A DNA stretch of 6,481 nucleotides from an uncultured Bacilli bacterium. GTDB lineage: Bacteria > Bacillota_I > Bacilli_A > RF39 > UBA660. Position 1 is the stretch's first letter. Each line of letters opens with the position of its first letter. The position numbers and the translations under genes were made by a program. The stretch lies in the NCBI GenBank assembly GCA_947595415.1, contig CANQER010000056.1, forward strand, positions 1 through 6,481. The letters are read 5' to 3'. Under the pieces are notes generated by a model. That model did not search any database, was not told where the DNA came from, and saw nothing but the letters and a program-made list of their open reading frames with translations. Below, piece after piece: positions 6,131 to 6,481 of the stretch.

Positions 6131-6481
6131 ATCTTTTTCTTAATTCTACTAATAGCATTATCTATTGACTTAGGATCTTTAGATAAAAGTTTAGCAATTT
6201 CTTTATAATTAAAACCTTTTACCTTTAAGTCAAAAACCTGTTCTTCAAAGGGTGTGAGCTTATCTTTAATTTCTAAGATAAGTTCTTTTTCTTTTTCATT
6301 TAAAATAACACGATATTCAGGATTGTTAGTTTGATCAGATAAAAATGAATCTAAGGTATAACTTACTCCATCATCATCATAACCATCAATAGATAGTGAC
6401 TCATTTAAAATTTTATGCTTTTTTCGATTAGAACTTACAATAGCACTTAGTATTCTTCTTTCGATACATAGTTTAGCAAAC
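6121..6481 (-). CDS. sigH: SigH-like RNA polymerase sigma factor, N-terminus outside window
   Basis: C-terminal 119 residues of a sigma-70 family factor, ending in TAG at 6123-6121; the gene continues past 6481. The first visible stretch, FAKLCIERRILSAIVSSNRK (1-20), corresponds closely to the end of sigma region 2 in B. subtilis SigH as I remember it (FAEMCITRQIITAIKTATRQ). A variable acidic linker follows (about 30-70), then region 4: LTPFEEQVFDLKVKGFNYKE (75-94) with the -35-binding helix-turn-helix IAKLLSKDPKSIDNAISRIK (95-114) and a basic tail. KSIDNAI-R-K is characteristic of SigH. B. subtilis SigH is about 218 residues, so nearly half is missing. SigH directs transition-state, competence or early sporulation genes in Firmicutes; its role in this organism cannot be judged from this window. 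Another alternative sigma factor is possible but less likely. Its stop codon overlaps that of the convergent xre gene. Confidence 0.85.
   Translation of the reverse strand, partial: FAKLCIERRILSAIVSSNRKKHKILNESLSIDGYDDDGVSYTLDSFLSDQTNNPEYRVILNEKEKELILEIKDKLTPFEEQVFDLKVKGFNYKEIAKLLSKDPKSIDNAISRIKKKIKS

Overview
This is a strongly A+T-rich piece of bacterial chromosome carrying ordinary housekeeping genes. It most resembles a low-G+C Firmicute or Bacilli-type organism, possibly one of the uncultured gut Bacilli lineages related to the Mollicutes. The clues are a RecD2 helicase without RecBC, an MtaB tRNA methylthiotransferase, a SigH-type sigma factor, Shine-Dalgarno (SD) sequences that pair far along the anti-SD (GGAGGTGAT-like) and simple intrinsic terminators. 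All tryptophans checked are TGG and no gene needs in-frame TGA, so the standard bacterial code applies. That argues against a classical mycoplasma, as does SigH.

Layout, right to left on the minus strand: the C-terminal part of a SigH-like sigma factor enters from the right edge (6481 to 6121). A small XRE/Cro-type regulator (5870-6124, plus strand) faces it, and their stop codons overlap. A 149-bp divergent intergenic region separates the regulator from topA (DNA topoisomerase I, 5720 to 3699), which has a near-consensus sigma-A promoter and ends in a terminator straddling its stop codon. After a 276-bp gap with its own candidate promoter and a striking 11-bp inverted repeat comes a 232-residue single-pass membrane protein of unknown function (3422 to 2724). 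A short palindrome plus T-run follows, then mtaB (2695 to 1427) and, 12 nt later, recD2 (1414 and running off the left edge).

The genes fall into four likely units: sigH; xre alone; topA alone; and the membrane-protein gene, with mtaB-recD2 either reading through from it or starting at a promoter in the junction. Themes are DNA topology (topA), DNA repair (recD2), tRNA modification for decoding (mtaB) and transcription control (xre, sigH). There is no mobile element, CRISPR array, tRNA or rRNA in the window, and I see no convincing new multi-gene system. The most interesting unexplained items are the unknown membrane protein, the inverted repeat over its promoter, and the compact terminator/promoter junction before mtaB.
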